Positions 7,019 through 14,730 are shown, counted from the first letter of the stretch. The stretch: DNA of 16,087 bases from Alistipes sp. (GCF_020026455.1 NZ_JAHHQJ010000022.1:1-16087); one strand, 5' to 3'. Notes: generated by a model not told the origin, from the sequence alone. Program-made: numbers and translations.

Positions 7019-9528
7019 GGCCGGGAATTTTGACTTTCCCGTTCGCGGGCCAGTGCGCGGATGGCTGCCTGGATGTCGCCGCCGAGCTTCTCGGCCCGGG
7101 CCATCACCTCCATCTTCTCCCGCTCCTCGGTGGTGTAGCAGAGATACTCCTTGGTTGAGACCTCTGTAGCGTAGACCGCCGACTGTATGCCGCCGAGTCC
7201 GATCCAAACCTCCTTGTAGGTGCGGCGTGGATCGTTCGCTTGGTTGATCGAGAGAATCTGCGCCCGCTCCTTCTCCGAAAGGCCAAGCAGCGTCTGGATC
7301 TGCTCGAACTTGTTCATGTACTTGCGCTGGTCGAGGAGGATCTTGCAATCGGCATTGTTGATGATCGACTCCTTGACAATCGGCGAGGAGATGATGTCGT
7401 CGACCTCCTGCGTGACAACGACCGCCTCGCCGAAATATTTGCGCACGGTCTTGTAGAGATAGCGGATGTAGGTCGACATGTTGGCCGAGGTGAGGGCCTT
7501 CCAGCACTCTTCGATAAGGATCATCTTGCGGATGCCCTTCAGCCGCCGCATCTTGTTGATGAAGACCTCCATGATGATAATCGTTACCACGGGAAGCAGC
7601 GTTTTGTTTGAAGAGATGTTATCCAGTTCGAAGACGATAAAGCGCTTCGAGAGCAGATCCAGCTGCCGGTCGGAATTGAGCAGGTAGTCGTACTCGCCGC
7701 CCCGGTAGTAGGGCTCCAGCACGTTGAGCAGGTTTGCCAGGTCGAAATCCTTCTCGCGGACATGCTTCTGCTCCAGCAGCCGTCGGTAGTCCGAGGTAAG
7801 AAACTCGTAGAAGGTGTTGAACGAGGGCTGGATCGAATCGTCCGTCTTGAGCTTCGAGAGGTAGAGGTTCACGGCGTTCGACAGAGCCACCTCCTCTGCG
7901 CGCGTCGGCTCCTCGGATTCGCGCTTCCAGAGCGTCAACAGCAGGGTCTTGATCGACTCGCGCTTCTCGATGTCGTAAACCCCGTCCTCGACGTAGAAGG
8001 GGTTGAAGGCGATGGACTCCTGCTCGGTGTAGGTGAAGTAGATGCCGTCGCGTCCCCGCGTCGTGCGGTGAATCAGCGAGCAGAGCCCCTCGTAGGAGTT
8101 TCCCGTATCGACGAGCAGGATATGCGCCCCCTGTTCGTAATACTGGCGGACCATGTGGTTCGTGAAGAAGGACTTTCCGCTGCCCGAGGGGCCCAGGATG
8201 AATTTGTTGCGGTTGGTGGTGATGCCGCACTTCATCGGGAGATCCGAGATGTCGAGATGGAGCGGCACCCCCGTGAGCCGGTCGGCCATCTTGATGCCGA
8301 AGGGCGAGAGCGACGAGCGGTAGTTCGTTTCGCCGTTGAAGAGGCAGATGCCCTGTTCGAGAAAGGTCAGAAAACTCTCCTCGGCGGGAAAGTCGGCCTC
8401 GTTGCCGGGGATGGCGGCCCAGAAGAGCACCGGGACGTCCACCGTGTTGTGGTGGGGCGTGCAGCCCATCGTGGCGAGCTGCGACCCTACGTCGTTGCGC
8501 AGCCGCTTGAGCTCCGCCTCGCTCTCGGCCCAGACCACAACGTTGCAGTGGCATCTTACGGAGCGCAGCCCCTGCGAATGGGCTTCGTTCAGGTAGAGGT
8601 CGATCCACTCCTTGTTCAGGGCATTGCCGCGCGAGTAGTTCGCCAGTGAGTTCATGTTGCGGGCCCGAGCCTCGAGCTGCTTGAGGGTCTCCTCGTGGTT
8701 GTCCAGAAAGAGATATTGGTTGTAGATGTGCGAGCATCCGAGCAGCAGCCCCGCGGGGGCCGCGAACGAGAGCCGGCACTCCGAGCGGTCGGTCGAGAGA
8801 CGCTCGTAGCGGAAATCCGTCGCAACGCTCTGCGGCAGGAGATCCAGATCGGAAAGTGTGTGCATCGAGAGCAGCTTGTCGCCGATGCGCATCATGCCCG
8901 GATCGAGGCGGATATCCTCGTTGACCGCTGCCTGCCGCTCGTCCGTGAGCGCGAAGTAGCGGGCCAGCAGTCCCGCATCGGAATCCGTGCCGACGATCTC
9001 CGCCTCCGGGAGGCGGTCGACCCGCAGCAGCCCCGAATCGTTCAGTATGCGCTCCATCTGGGCGACACTCTCCAGGAAGCGGGTCACGGCCTCCCCGTCG
9101 CGGATCTCCTGCGGGATGATGAAGCCCCGGCACAGGACTGAGGCGGCACTCGTCTGCCGCAGCCGCTCGGGGGTGCTCTTCGTGATGAAGAGGTGGCAGG
9201 TGTGGCGCAGAAAGGGCCGCTCGTTGAAGTGGCGTTCATAGGCCCGGGAGAGAAACGTGCGCTCAGCCTCGGGATCGGGTGTTTCGTAACGCTCCTCGAT
9301 GAAGAGGTCCTGCTTGTGGACGACGGTGTGGTCCGGGAGGACCTTCAGCGCCTTGACCCAGGTGGCGTGCAGCACCTCGTATTCCTCGGCCGTCAGGGTG
9401 AAGAGCTCCGGGAGCGTCACGCGGAAGACGGCCGTCACATCGGCGAACTTCGAGAGGATGCAGTTGCCCTCGACGGCCAGCAGCGGGAATTTCGACTCGA
9501 GGGTCGAAGTTTTCAGGGTTCCTCGCAT
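7015..9528 (-). CDS. traG: Conjugation ATPase TraG (VirB4 family)
   Basis: With the start at 9528 the protein has 837 residues, usual for the Bacteroides TraG ATPase. The C-terminal ATPase domain has Walker A GPSGSGKS at residues 446-453, followed by ILLVDTGNSYEGL, and a Walker B strand with acidic residues MILIEECWKAL near 669-679. VTQEVDDIISSPIVKESI, near 705-722, is typical of VirB4/TrbE enzymes. The N-terminal half is the family's CagE/TrbE-like region. It powers pilus and channel assembly at the inner membrane. The frame is open to 9576, but the chosen ATG leaves 4 bp after the traF stop and carries the CAAACGCTGATACC leader. It should not be confused with VirD4/TraG coupling proteins of other systems. 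Confidence 0.95.
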   Translation of the reverse strand: MRGTLKTSTLESKFPLLAVEGNCILSKFADVTAVFRVTLPELFTLTAEEYEVLHATWVKALKVLPDHTVVHKQDLFIEERYETPDPEAERTFLSRAYERHFNERPFLRHTCHLFITKSTPERLRQTSAASVLCRGFIIPQEIRDGEAVTRFLESVAQMERILNDSGLLRVDRLPEAEIVGTDSDAGLLARYFALTDERQAAVNEDIRLDPGMMRIGDKLLSMHTLSDLDLLPQSVATDFRYERLSTDRSECRLSFAAPAGLLLGCSHIYNQYLFLDNHEETLKQLEARARNMNSLANYSRGNALNKEWIDLYLNEAHSQGLRSVRCHCNVVVWAESEAELKRLRNDVGSQLATMGCTPHHNTVDVPVLFWAAIPGNEADFPAEESFLTFLEQGICLFNGETNYRSSLSPFGIKMADRLTGVPLHLDISDLPMKCGITTNRNKFILGPSGSGKSFFTNHMVRQYYEQGAHILLVDTGNSYEGLCSLIHRTTRGRDGIYFTYTEQESIAFNPFYVEDGVYDIEKRESIKTLLLTLWKRESEEPTRAEEVALSNAVNLYLSKLKTDDSIQPSFNTFYEFLTSDYRRLLEQKHVREKDFDLANLLNVLEPYYRGGEYDYLLNSDRQLDLLSKRFIVFELDNISSNKTLLPVVTIIIMEVFINKMRRLKGIRKMILIEECWKALTSANMSTYIRYLYKTVRKYFGEAVVVTQEVDDIISSPIVKESIINNADCKILLDQRKYMNKFEQIQTLLGLSEKERAQILSINQANDPRRTYKEVWIGLGGIQSAVYATEVSTKEYLCYTTEEREKMEVMARAEKLGGDIQAAIRALARERESQNSRP

Positions 9529-9532
9529 GGTA

Positions 9533-9862
9533 TCAGCGTTTGGGCAAGGTTCGACATTCGAGCAGGCGACGCACACTCCGGCGGTTGATGATGCGGCGCG
9601 GATGCTGCCGCAGGGCGAGGAACTTCATCAGACCGTGGGGTCCGAAGCGGCGGTTCAGATAGAAGGTCGCCCAGGTGAGGCCGCTGCCGCCCGTGACGGC
9701 GAAGAGGATGCAGATGCCCTGCGGAAGCCCTCCGGCGTAGAGGATGACAAAGAGCAGGAAGATGCCCAGCAGCCCGGCGACAAAGAGAATCAGATAGTGC
9801 GAGGTAAGCCCCTGGAACTCGACGGGACGGTCGACGCCCTTATGGATGGTGTGCTGTGCCAT
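9533..9862 (-). CDS. traF: Conjugative transposon protein TraF (DUF4133, VirB3-like)
   Basis: A 109-residue protein beginning MAQHTIHKGVDRPVEFQGL, characteristic of TraF. Two hydrophobic segments at about residues 24-44 and 48-68 form a membrane hairpin, and the C-terminus is basic. VirB3 proteins have this two-helix plan and lie next to the VirB4 ATPase gene, as here (4 bp before traG). It starts 1 bp after the traE stop. Confidence 0.9.
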   Translation of the reverse strand: MAQHTIHKGVDRPVEFQGLTSHYLILFVAGLLGIFLLFVILYAGGLPQGICILFAVTGGSGLTWATFYLNRRFGPHGLMKFLALRQHPRRIINRRSVRRLLECRTLPKR

Positions 9863-9863
9863 A

Positions 9864-10160
9864 TCAAAGGAAGAAGGAGCGTAAGACAGTGCCGACGATA
9901 ACCAGAAAGACGCACGAGAGGAAGAGCGCCGTGGCGGACTTCGAGGCGTCGGGATCGCCGCTGTTGAACTTCGAGTAGACGCGGACGCCGCCCACCAGTC
10001 CCAGTACGGCAGCCACGGCGAAGATCAGTTTGGTGAGCGGGTCGAAATAGGAGGTGACCATGTTGGTTGCCTCGCTGATACCGGCCATGCCGTTGCCCTG
10101 TGCGAAGGAGGCAAGCGATGCGGGGAGCATCAGAATCAAGAAGATTGCGCTTTTTTTCAT
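9864..10160 (-). CDS. traE: Conjugative transposon protein TraE (DUF4134, pilin-like)
   Basis: The chosen start at 10160 gives 98 residues beginning MKKSAIFLILMLPASLASFAQ, a signal peptide probably cut after residue 20 or 21. The mature part has two long hydrophobic helices (about 43-60 and 77-97) with a short polar loop containing YSKFNSGDP. This is the VirB2-like pilin layout, and the family is DUF4134/TraE. The frame continues upstream to 10259 but that part is Arg-rich with no export signal. A 159-bp spacer with strong hairpins precedes it, so pilin expression may be set separately from the genes before it. Confidence 0.9.
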   Translation of the reverse strand: MKKSAIFLILMLPASLASFAQGNGMAGISEATNMVTSYFDPLTKLIFAVAAVLGLVGGVRVYSKFNSGDPDASKSATALFLSCVFLVIVGTVLRSFFL

Positions 10161-10201
10161 CGGTTTTGCAGTTTGGTAATGGGTGTGAAAAAGGCCGCAA
10201 C

Positions 10202-10254
10202 CCGCCTTTTGAGGCAGTCTGCGACCAAGGCGGAAGCAAACGGGTGCTTTCCGC
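10202..10254 (-). promoter_or_regulatory. Overlapping hairpins in the spacer before traE
   Basis: The 159-bp spacer (10161-10319) contains two inverted repeats that share bases. In the transcript the first is GCGGAAAGCA (10254-10245) with TGCTTCCGC (10238-10230): nine pairs, one bulged base and a 6-nt loop. The second is CCGCCTT (10233-10227) with AAGGCGG (10208-10202). Because 10230-10233 belongs to both, they cannot form together. A run of five T follows some 15 nt after the second. Attenuation, RNA processing or control of pilin level are possible (inference). No convincing promoter box was found in the spacer. Confidence 0.45.
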
Positions 10255-10319
10255 AGCAAATCATCAGGGCGTCAGCCGTAATTCCGATTCCAGTTCATCG
10301 TGCATTCATTTTTTGAGGG

Positions 10320-10838
10320 TTAGACATAGTTTCGCAGGTCAAAATTTTCGATCTCGCGGCGCTCCTCCTCCGTAACATCCGGCGCAAGGATGCGCTCGCC
10401 CGCTTCGACGCTCCGGAGCAGTGCCAGTACCTCCGGATCGTGCAGCTTGCCGTTGTTCTGCAGGGACGGAAGCCGCAGCGCAGGCCGGGGCTCCCGCGGC
10501 TCTTCCGTCTCGCCATTCTCGCGGATCGTACCTTGGAGGACCAGCTCGCCCCAGCCCTGCATCGAGGCCGACTTTTCGGCCGGGGGCTGAACAAATGTAG
10601 CAGCGTCTTCGGGCTTTGATTCCGCAGGTGGCGGAATGGCCTTCCGAGGCCGCAGATGGCCGGTAACTGCGTAGTGTTTCGGAATGATCAGCAGCGGTGC
10701 CTCTCCCCGACGGGGCTCGGCAGCCAGCTCCGAATCGGCCTTGCTGTCCGGCTCGTCGGCCCGGGATTCTGCAGACTTTCGCCACTGCTGCGGAAGCCAT
10801 TGAGCAATTCGTTTGAGAAGGGAAGTCGGGAAGCCCAT
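10320..10838 (-). CDS. TraD-position protein of the tra operon
   Basis: A 172-residue, hydrophilic protein without signal peptide or membrane helix. Residues 20-46 and 66-115 are rich in Glu, Pro and Ala and probably disordered; a short conserved-looking stretch APLLIIPKHYAVTGHL lies at about 47-62. The C-terminus LHDPEVLALLRSVEAG is likely helical. Its place between the DUF3408 genes and traE is where CTnDOT has traD; I did not recognise a domain, so the name rests on position alone. It begins 2 bp after the preceding stop codon. Role unknown. Confidence 0.7.
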   Translation of the reverse strand: MGFPTSLLKRIAQWLPQQWRKSAESRADEPDSKADSELAAEPRRGEAPLLIIPKHYAVTGHLRPRKAIPPPAESKPEDAATFVQPPAEKSASMQGWGELVLQGTIRENGETEEPREPRPALRLPSLQNNGKLHDPEVLALLRSVEAGERILAPDVTEEERREIENFDLRNYV

Positions 10839-10840
10839 CT

Positions 10841-11371
10841 TTACACCAGATCCTTGAAATTCCGGGTCCGATTGATGCGGTTGATGTCGTCCCGATAGAG
10901 ATCAAGATGATGTCTCATAATATTCTCGACATAATCCGTAACGGTCAGATTCCCTTCGCCAATCCGTTGGACAACACTGTGAATCCGTCGCTTGGTCTCC
11001 AGACTGAGATAGACACTACCTCGTCGTTGGAAGGGCGTAGGATGCAGGAAGGTTTTCCGGAAATCGGGCTTAACAGTGCCGCGTTTCGTGGAGACAGGAG
11101 GCAAAGGTATTATCTCATCCACTTGGGCGACCTTCTCGGTGAGAATGTTTTGACCAGGTTTCTCGTCCGGAATCTTCTCGCCCTGTTCGATGGGATCCTG
11201 GTCTTCTTCTTGATCCCTAACGACTGATTCCGACGCGGGATTTTCCTTCGGCTGGGTCTTCTCCCGTTTTCGTTTAACGAGGAAGAGGATGAAACACAGG
11301 ATAAGAAGAAGGATACTTGCAAGGATGAGCAGGGATGCTGCCCAATCGGTTGAAAAATGGAATGTGTTCAT
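10841..11371 (-). CDS. Membrane-anchored DUF3408 protein (TraC position)
   Basis: A 176-residue protein with a membrane helix at residues 11-32 and a basic cytoplasmic stop (KRKREK), then an acidic, probably disordered linker to about residue 110, and a C-terminal DUF3408 domain with YLSLETKRRIHSVV and DYVENIMRHHLDLYRDDINR. The domain is close to that of the gene just upstream: by eye 32 of 58 C-terminal residues are identical. DUF3408 proteins precede the channel genes in Bacteroides conjugative transposons; their role is not established. Start is 2 bp after the preceding stop. Confidence 0.83.
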   Translation of the reverse strand: MNTFHFSTDWAASLLILASILLLILCFILFLVKRKREKTQPKENPASESVVRDQEEDQDPIEQGEKIPDEKPGQNILTEKVAQVDEIIPLPPVSTKRGTVKPDFRKTFLHPTPFQRRGSVYLSLETKRRIHSVVQRIGEGNLTVTDYVENIMRHHLDLYRDDINRINRTRNFKDLV

Positions 11372-11373
11372 GG

Positions 11374-11805
11374 CTATAAAAGATCTTTGGTACTTCGTTC
11401 CTTGTAGATGCGGTTGATCTCCTCCTTGTAGAGGTCGAGATGCTGCCGCAGAATTTGTTCAACATAGGAGGTGGCGGTCATACGCTCGCCTCCGATCTTT
11501 TTGACGACCTCGAGAATCTTACGCTTGGTCTCGAGACTGACATAGAGGGCTCCCCGAATATGAATATCCAACAGCGACATGAAGGTCGGCTCGAATTCGG
11601 GGACGACCACCGTCCTCCGTCGGCGCGATTCGGTTGAATGCCCCGTAGTGCGCTCTTCGGAGGTGGGTGGCGAGGTTTCCGCAGGCGGTTCATCCGGGGG
11701 CTGCTCCGGTTGCACCACATCCACGGTTTGCGGAACCAGCCCCGCGATCATTCGGCGCATGGCCTCTTCGTCGACTTCCACTTTGTTCTTGCGGGCCATA
11801 TTCAT
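11374..11805 (-). CDS. DUF3408 protein, soluble (TraB position)
   Basis: A 143-residue protein without a membrane segment. Residues 20-70 are a Pro/Glu/Thr-rich linker; residues 84-143 form the DUF3408 domain (LYVSLETKRKILEVV, SYVEQILRQHLDLYKEE). The ATG at 11805 overlaps the traA stop as ATGA, favouring it over the in-frame ATG at 11799 and suggesting translational coupling. Together with the ParA-like TraA it may act in DNA positioning or in control of transfer; this is inference from neighbourhood. Confidence 0.83.
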   Translation of the reverse strand: MNMARKNKVEVDEEAMRRMIAGLVPQTVDVVQPEQPPDEPPAETSPPTSEERTTGHSTESRRRRTVVVPEFEPTFMSLLDIHIRGALYVSLETKRKILEVVKKIGGERMTATSYVEQILRQHLDLYKEEINRIYKERSTKDLL

Positions 11806-12563
11806 GAAATTTGTAGCATCGAAAGAATCTCGACCGCAAGGTTCTCGATCTGCGCTTCGCGGACAAAGGTTCGTTCCGGAGCCAGCAGCGTCGAACGTCC
11901 GATTCCCGTGCCGTTAGGCAAAAGTTCCTTGTTGAATTTGGATCGGTAGGGAATCTGTGTCTTCAGAACAGGCAGATGAAGCTGACGAATGATCCCCTCA
12001 TAACGTTCGTAAAGCGGGGTTCGCTCGCGGCGATCGACCATCGTCCAAAAGAGGTGGAGGCTGCGCAGACGGAGATGGTCATTACAAACCATGCCGTTAT
12101 AAAGACTACGGGCAAAGGAGAGTGAACTCTCCAGCACGACCTTGTCGGCCTTGATCGGGATGAAAAGGGCATCCAGCGAGGAGAGGATCTGCAACACTCC
12201 TTCAGTATTGACTGTTCCGGGCAAATCGTAGAGGATAATCTGCGGATGATAATCGCTATGCAGTTGTCGTGCCGTCTTCTCAAGAGCATCGGAAGGCGTG
12301 CTGCTGACGATGGGCCAGAATTTCCGATCGGTTCCCTTGAACTGACGGGCGACCATCAGTTTGTAATAATCGCTCAAATTGAGGATCTCCAACTCGCGGG
12401 AGCGTTGATTGTAGATCGACCATTGAGGATAGTCGCAGTCGACAACCAGCACGTCCCGCTGCAAGGTGTAGTGGAGATGACTGGCAAGCAAAACGGTGAA
12501 GGTCGATTTTCCGACGCCGCCTTTTTGATTGCATACGGCAATGCTTACAGGTGTGTTTTCCAT
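11802..12563 (-). CDS. traA: ParA-family ATPase TraA
   Basis: A 253-residue ParA/MinD-type ATPase. The deviant Walker A is KGGVGKST at residues 14-21; VLVVDCDYPQ (38-47) holds the A' aspartate; ILYDLPGT near residue 107 is the Walker B region. It is the first gene of the operon, as traA is in CTnDOT, and is divergent from mobA across the control region. ParA relatives move DNA or protein cargo on the nucleoid; its exact role in transfer is not known. The start ATG has no Shine-Dalgarno sequence but an A-rich leader (GAAGAAATAAATT). Confidence 0.9.
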   Translation of the reverse strand: MENTPVSIAVCNQKGGVGKSTFTVLLASHLHYTLQRDVLVVDCDYPQWSIYNQRSRELEILNLSDYYKLMVARQFKGTDRKFWPIVSSTPSDALEKTARQLHSDYHPQIILYDLPGTVNTEGVLQILSSLDALFIPIKADKVVLESSLSFARSLYNGMVCNDHLRLRSLHLFWTMVDRRERTPLYERYEGIIRQLHLPVLKTQIPYRSKFNKELLPNGTGIGRSTLLAPERTFVREAQIENLAVEILSMLQIS

Positions 12564-12619
12564 AATTTATTTCTTCAGGAAGGCGCGATTTAACAAGTTT
12601 GTTCAAGAGTGCGTTCACG

Positions 12620-12639
12620 CACGAACTCCCGAGTTCGTG
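12620..12639. promoter_or_regulatory. Perfect 9-bp inverted repeat before traA
   Basis: CACGAACTC, two C, then GAGTTCGTG: a 20-bp near-continuous palindrome 57 bp before the traA start codon. TTCACG and CGTGAA around it give a second possible pairing. Its size and place suit an operator for the tra operon; the regulator is unknown. Confidence 0.5.
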
Positions 12640-12689
12640 AATTCAGGAATAAGGTCCTGCTCGAACAAAGGGAAGCATTTCATCGTGAA

Positions 12690-12735
12690 GGAACAGATGA
12701 CGGAAGCTGTTCCCGAAATCCTGAAAAGCAGGATT
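12690..12735. repeat. Two adjacent perfect inverted repeats
   Basis: GGAACAG (12690-12696) pairs with CTGTTCC (12707-12713), and three bases further AATCCTG (12717-12723) pairs with CAGGATT (12729-12735) with a 5-nt loop. On the minus strand the second contains ATCCTGC, which resembles the ATCCTG/Y nick core of IncP-type origins. This is a suggestion only; a 6-7 bp match can be chance. Confidence 0.4.
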
Positions 12736-12971
12736 AATGAACAAATACAATAGCAGTTTCATGGATGGATTGTTGGACGTTTGCCTGCAAGGTAATGCAG
12801 TTTTCGGGGGTTGATTCCCGATGTCCTCCGGAGGCCTCTCATGGCCGACAATCGCACTTTTTAATCCCTGAAGATCCTCGTAATATTGCAGCGGAGAATT
12901 CGCCCGAGATTTTTCGTTTCGGATCTACTTTCTCAGGAGAGGAATTGTCCTCTGCGAATGCCGAAACTGTA

Positions 12972-13059
12972 CCCGTCGCCTGACGGGAGCGAGGTGTACC
13001 TTTGTCCGACAACCGGTGGTTTGTCCGACAAAGGTCCTCGCTCTGCGAGGCGGGCGAGG
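12972..13059 (+). promoter_or_regulatory. Palindrome cluster with 12-bp direct repeats (mobA leader, oriT candidate)
   Basis: CCCGTC/GACGGG (12972-12987) is a perfect hairpin. Next, AGCGAGG plus ACCTTTGTC (12988-13006, 3-nt bulge) pairs with GACAAAGGT plus CCTCGCT (13027-13042), 16 pairs. Inside it TTTGTCCGACAA occurs twice, at 13001-13012 and 13020-13031, and each copy has its own TTGTC/GACAA dyad. CCTCGC (13036-13041) can instead pair with GCGAGG at 13045-13050 or 13054-13059. TACCTTTG at 12997-13004 fits the -7 consensus TAnnTTTG, so a mob promoter may lie inside the palindrome, although no -33 TTTG is visible. Confidence 0.6.
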
Positions 13060-13092
13060 TTCTCCCAAGTCGAACCCCAAATCTTTAATCGA

Positions 13093-13503
13093 ATGACCCG
13101 TCAGCGAAAACACAACCCTCTATCTCAAACTCCGAGTTATAAGTACTCGTTCCGGCTCAATGAGGAGCAGGAGAACCGCTTCCGGCAGATGCTTACCGCC
13201 GCTGGATTGGAGCACAACCGCAGCCAGTTCATCGTCAAACGACTCTTTGCCGAGCGCTTTGAAGTCATCCGCCGCGATCCTTCAAAGGTGGAGTTTCTGA
13301 CACGGCTCAACGACCTTTACTTCCAGTTCCAGCGCGTCGGGAACAACTACAATCAGGTGGTCCGGGCCATCAACAGCCACTTCTCCAATGTCTCGATTCC
13401 GCGCCAGATCGCTGCGTTGGAACAGCATACTCGCCAACTGAAAGCGTTGAGCATTGAGATTCGTGATCTCACCAAACAGGCCGAAGGATGGTTGCAAATA
13501 TAA
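13093..13503 (+). CDS. mobA: Relaxosome accessory protein MobA (MobC-like domain)
   Basis: The start at 13093 gives 136 residues. The frame is open from 12886, but that extension would translate the palindromic control region. Residues 16-50 (KYSFRLNEEQENRF then helices) look like a ribbon-helix-helix or similar DNA-binding fold; RVGNNYNQVVRAIN at 81-94 is the motif of the bacterial MobC family of relaxosome accessory proteins. It ends within mobB (16-bp overlap), so the two are coupled. It probably binds oriT, helps MobB nick, and may repress its own promoter (inference from the dyad-rich leader). Confidence 0.85.
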   Translation: MTRQRKHNPLSQTPSYKYSFRLNEEQENRFRQMLTAAGLEHNRSQFIVKRLFAERFEVIRRDPSKVEFLTRLNDLYFQFQRVGNNYNQVVRAINSHFSNVSIPRQIAALEQHTRQLKALSIEIRDLTKQAEGWLQI

Positions 13504-14723
13504 GGACGGGAGCGACCGTCGGCGGAGCTATCCGCTACAACGAGGAAAAGGTCAACCGCGGGCAGGCCGAGGTACTCTTCTGGAATCGGATGCTCGATCC
13601 GTTCGATGGTGCAGGTTGCATGAGCCACGAACGGTGCATGGCCAGCTTCGAGCCCTTCCTGCGGGCCAATCGCCGAACGACCAACACGGTCTTCCACGTT
13701 TCACTGAACCCCTCGCCCGAGGATCGTCTGACCGACGAGCAACTGGGCGAGATCGCCCGTGAGTACATGGAGCGGATGGGCTACGGTGAACAACCCTATA
13801 TCGTCTTCAAACACCGGGATATTGCGCGTGAGCACCTGCATGTCGTATCGCTTCGTATCGACCGGGAGGGTCGGAAACTGCCCCATGACTTCGAGGCCCG
13901 ACGTTCCGTAGAGATTACGCGGGATCTTGAGCAAAAATACGGACTTCACCCGAGTATCAAGGGACAGGAACTGCAGGATCGGGAGGAATTGCGCAAGGTG
14001 GATTATCAGAAGGGCGATGTCAAGCAGCAGGTCTCCTCCACCGTAAGGTCGTGCCTGCGGCATTACCGCTGCGCCTCTTTTGGCGAGTGGCGAACGCTGC
14101 TCGAAGCCTTCAACGTCTCGGCCGAGGAACGGACCGGAACCATCGACGGACGCGATTATGCCGGGATAATCTACGGCGCGCTGACCGACGACGGCCATGG
14201 CATCGGGACGCCGTTCAAGTCGAGCCGGATTGGAAAGGATGTTGGATATGAGGCCCTGCAACGCTATTACGAGCGTTCGAAAACGGCCTTGAAGGCGCCC
14301 GGAGTACTTGATGAGTTGCGAGGGAAGATTGCGGAGGGTATGGCGCGGTGTTCAAACCGGACGGAGTTTTGCGAGCGGCTGTACGACAAGGGCGTTGATG
14401 CGGTATTCCGCCTCAATGCGGCGGGACGGATCTATGGTGTAACCTTTATTGACCACAAGCAGGGAATTGTAGCCAATGGCTCCCTGCTGGGGCGGAGTTT
14501 CTCGGCCAACACCTTCGAACAACAACTCCATGCAGAACCGATGAGTTTGGGCGTCACTCGAAATATTTCTAAACAACCACAATCTTCCTCAAAAGAGTCA
14601 TATCGGCCGGATCAGTTGATCCATCCGCTGGATGCAATTCTGGAATTGGCGGACGTGCAGGCCTACGAGGAGCAGCAACAAGTCTCCAAACGAAAAAGAA
14701 GGCCGCGTATCAGGCGATTATAA
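13488..14723 (+). CDS. mobB: Relaxase MobB
   Basis: A 411-residue relaxase. GGAIRYNEEKVNRGQAEVL (12-30) holds Y17, the likely catalytic tyrosine; VFHVSLNPSPED (68-79) is the second conserved block; KHRDIAREHLHVVSLRID (108-125) is the metal-binding histidine motif (H109, H116, H118). These blocks are typical of Bacteroides MobB proteins. It would cut one strand at oriT, stay bound to the 5' end and lead it into the recipient. The C-terminal third carries no motif I recognise and ends in a basic tail (SKRKRRPRIRR). An intrinsic terminator follows at once, so no mobC coupling-protein gene shares this operon. Confidence 0.93.
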   Translation: MVANIRTGATVGGAIRYNEEKVNRGQAEVLFWNRMLDPFDGAGCMSHERCMASFEPFLRANRRTTNTVFHVSLNPSPEDRLTDEQLGEIAREYMERMGYGEQPYIVFKHRDIAREHLHVVSLRIDREGRKLPHDFEARRSVEITRDLEQKYGLHPSIKGQELQDREELRKVDYQKGDVKQQVSSTVRSCLRHYRCASFGEWRTLLEAFNVSAEERTGTIDGRDYAGIIYGALTDDGHGIGTPFKSSRIGKDVGYEALQRYYERSKTALKAPGVLDELRGKIAEGMARCSNRTEFCERLYDKGVDAVFRLNAAGRIYGVTFIDHKQGIVANGSLLGRSFSANTFEQQLHAEPMSLGVTRNISKQPQSSSKESYRPDQLIHPLDAILELADVQAYEEQQQVSKRKRRPRIRRL

Positions 14724-14730
14724 AATCAGA

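Larger units (their letters stand above)
12564..13092. other. Divergent non-coding control region; oriT candidate
   Basis: A 529-bp stretch between the divergent traA and mobA genes without a supported gene. It holds three perfect inverted repeats near traA (12620-12639, 12690-12713, 12717-12735) and a dense palindrome and repeat cluster near mobA (12972-13059). In CTnDOT-type elements oriT lies beside the mob genes, so this is the expected place for the nick site. The middle part (about 12740-12970) shows nothing distinctive. Confidence 0.6.

Noticed and set aside
7762..8649. Long open frame on the plus strand inside traG (295 codons)
   Set aside because: It is antisense to the conserved core of the TraG ATPase, and such frames are expected from GC-rich codon use. 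No recognisable motif.
12765..12983. 72-codon frame in the traA-mobA control region
   Set aside because: Runs into the palindrome cluster, has no recognisable feature, and its composition does not look coding.
12886..13092. N-terminal extension of mobA by 69 codons
   Set aside because: It would translate the hairpin and direct-repeat cluster; the ATG at 13093 gives a protein of normal MobA length with the expected N-terminus.
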